From: Syntrophorhabdaceae bacterium
Lineage (GTDB): Bacteria; Desulfobacterota; Syntrophorhabdia; Syntrophorhabdales; Syntrophorhabdaceae
NCBI GenBank assembly: GCA_026416315.1
Contig: JAOAFK010000122.1
Coordinates: 1-5,932 of the forward strand
Direction: 5' to 3'
Length of the DNA stretch: 5,932 bases
The notes below the pieces were generated by a model, which searched no databases, was not told the DNA's origin, and saw only the letters and a list, made by a program, of their open reading frames with translations. Positions 4,346 to 5,932 of this stretch are shown here, piece by piece. The translations under genes and the position numbers were made by a program. Within the stretch, counting starts at the first letter, position 1, and each line of letters opens with the position of its first letter.

Positions 4346-5932
4346 TTATTTTCTGAACGCCTCCTTCCAGTAGCTAAGACCTTCCTTAGGGTATTTAAGT
4401 ATCCTTTGCTTCATGTCCTCGAGTTTGTTTATTATGTTGGAGGTGTGTGTAATTATGTTTTTGAATTTTTTGTATGTGTTAAAAAAGTCTTTTATTTGGA
4501 TATTTAAGGATTCTATGAGGGCATCTTCAGTTAGGTTTTGATTTTCCACTATATGCCATGTTTCATAGTCGTCTCTTTTCCTTATCCAGATTTTGTTTAT
4601 GTATGATTTTACACTGCCCATACCGAATGCCTTGCCAAGGCCTATTTTGAAACCATGACCTGAAAAATCGAAGTGGAGTAACATGATAAAAGTGGCTATC
4701 TCTTCGAGGGTACAGTTTTCAGCACCCACTGTGCCGGTAAATCGAAGGCCAGCTCTTGCCACCTGGGCATAGTTTCTGAGTCTGTGGGTGTAGTTTGGGT
4801 CAGTATCCACATTATTTATATTTCTGGCTGTATTGAGGGATCCATGGAGATAGTATTTGGCCCCTTTTATCATACCTGTTGATTTATTGTAGTATCCGTC
4901 AATGTCTCTTTTGTTTGGTTTTGGAGGACCTGATATGGGTAGGAGCTCCTGTGTTGCAAGAGTTTCCCAAGTAGTTTTGTCTACCCATGTTTTAAGGGGT
5001 ATTTTTTCTATTGATTTTTTTAGTTCATTGTCATTAATTTTTAAATAATCTAAAGAGGGGCTTTCAAATATTTCCATTTCATTTATTAAGGAAGATGATT
5101 TAAACCTGCCTTTGAATCCAATGTTATTATCTTTATCTGTTTTGTCTGTCATACCAAACATGCGACATCTTGGACAAAGTTTGCCTGTAATATCTTTACA
5201 CTCACTTGATTCTGGAGGGACAGTGTCTTCGTGGGCGAAAAGCGCCTTAAACATAAAATTTTTACCTATATTAGATACCTTTCCGTTAAAGATTTCGTAA
5301 TATACTAAAGAACCTTCTTTTATATCCGAGAGGTCTTGAAACCATTCTTTGGATTCGTGATATTCTTCATTTTTAGGGGGAACCCAGATTACAACCTTCT
5401 TTTTTAATTCTTCTTTTGGCTCAAAATTGATGGATTTTATTATTCCTGTAACTATGTCTCCTTTTTCTTCATAAAATACATGCTTTCGGCTTTCATGTAT
5501 TTCTAAATTCATTCCAATTCGGTATGGCCCATAATAATTGAGGTTTGAGTTTTCTTGGTCATCCTTATTGACTCGATAATGTAATTTTACAGTTTGGATA
5601 GTTATTTCCCTATCTTTATTTTCTAATATTTTTAATTCTTTAACTATTCCAGGCTTTGAACAAGCCCTTTCAACACGATACCTCTTATAGAGTCCTATAT
5701 ATGGATATTTACCTGATTTTAATTTGACATGGCCTTGAATCCTTGTATTCACCCTGTAACAACCACCCATGATGTTTGCAAAGCCATTGGCTATGGCAGA
5801 TTTTACAGTAAAGGGGCTTATGGCAAGATGCCCATCTATTGTGAGCCAGCGTCTGTTGTAACCTGTAAATTCTTCTTTATCATTAGGAGGAAAAGATGAG
5901 CTTACTTTGTTATCAATGGCAGGGTTAAGTGC
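4346..5932 (-). CDS. RAMP-superfamily Cas7-like type III effector protein, 5' partial
   Basis: The frame is open from the right edge to TAA at 4348-4346 (528 visible residues), so the start lies outside. An internal ATG at 5770 should not be taken as the start: the 54 codons before it are open and protein-like (for example TGYNRRWLTIDGHLAISPF), and no ribosome site precedes it. A segment near visible residues 245-260, C-x7-CPRCRMFG, is a zinc-ribbon-like knuckle, and a glycine-rich loop GFKIGLGKAFGMGSVK (427-442) is typical of RAMP proteins. The size and the CPxCRxFG motif recall the TIGR03986 family of large Cas7-like proteins in type III loci, which bind crRNA and target RNA in the effector. 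The last 80 residues are mostly helical and charged. It sits 7 bp before the Cas6-RT-Cas1 gene in one operon. The family is assigned from memory of motifs; subtype (III-D or III-B) cannot be settled here. Confidence 0.8.
   Translation of the reverse strand, partial: ALNPAIDNKVSSSFPPNDKEEFTGYNRRWLTIDGHLAISPFTVKSAIANGFANIMGGCYRVNTRIQGHVKLKSGKYPYIGLYKRYRVERACSKPGIVKELKILENKDREITIQTVKLHYRVNKDDQENSNLNYYGPYRIGMNLEIHESRKHVFYEEKGDIVTGIIKSINFEPKEELKKKVVIWVPPKNEEYHESKEWFQDLSDIKEGSLVYYEIFNGKVSNIGKNFMFKALFAHEDTVPPESSECKDITGKLCPRCRMFGMTDKTDKDNNIGFKGRFKSSSLINEMEIFESPSLDYLKINDNELKKSIEKIPLKTWVDKTTWETLATQELLPISGPPKPNKRDIDGYYNKSTGMIKGAKYYLHGSLNTARNINNVDTDPNYTHRLRNYAQVARAGLRFTGTVGAENCTLEEIATFIMLLHFDFSGHGFKIGLGKAFGMGSVKSYINKIWIRKRDDYETWHIVENQNLTEDALIESLNIQIKDFFNTYKKFKNIITHTSNIINKLEDMKQRILKYPKEGLSYWKEAFRK

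Overview
The window holds the acquisition end of a type III CRISPR-Cas locus and its array. The organism is probably an AT-leaning bacterium, judging from strong Shine-Dalgarno sites, a sigma70-type extended -10 promoter, short intergenic gaps and frequent AGG/AGA/ATA codons. The style recalls thermophilic or anaerobic Nitrospirota/Desulfobacterota-like genomes, but there is no taxonomic marker here and that is a guess.

All genes lie on the minus strand, so they read right to left. From the right edge: (i) a RAMP-superfamily Cas7-like protein (4346-5932), whose frame stays open to the window edge, so its true start lies outside; (ii) 7 bp later a 921-residue three-part fusion, Cas6 + reverse transcriptase + Cas1 (1573-4338), with the RT and Cas1 catalytic residues intact; (iii) 1 bp later cas2 (1311-1571); (iv) a 324-bp AT-rich leader (987-1310) with several inverted repeats and repeat-like relics; (v) a CRISPR array of ten 35-bp repeats and nine spacers of 33-43 bp (309-986); (vi) a hairpin with a T-tract overlapping the decayed last repeat (267-320); (vii) a promoter and the start of an unrecognised coiled-coil gene running off the left edge (1-184). 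Cas10 and the other effector subunits are not in the window and would be expected further right.

Working model: the Cas6 domain processes the array transcript, the RT-Cas1 part with Cas2 captures new spacers (possibly from RNA through cDNA), and the RAMP protein belongs to the crRNA-guided effector complex. Four lines of evidence suggest the array is transcribed on the minus strand, like the cas genes. The decayed repeat is at the left end. The AT-rich leader is on the right. The repeat hairpin sits one base before the expected 8-nt crRNA handle only in the minus orientation. Several spacers carry ribosome-binding or start-codon features on the plus strand, so minus-strand crRNAs would be antisense to mRNA.

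The most interesting signals are the three-part fusion, the mRNA-start-like and hairpin-bearing spacers, and an inverted repeat that straddles the leader-repeat junction where new spacers should be inserted.
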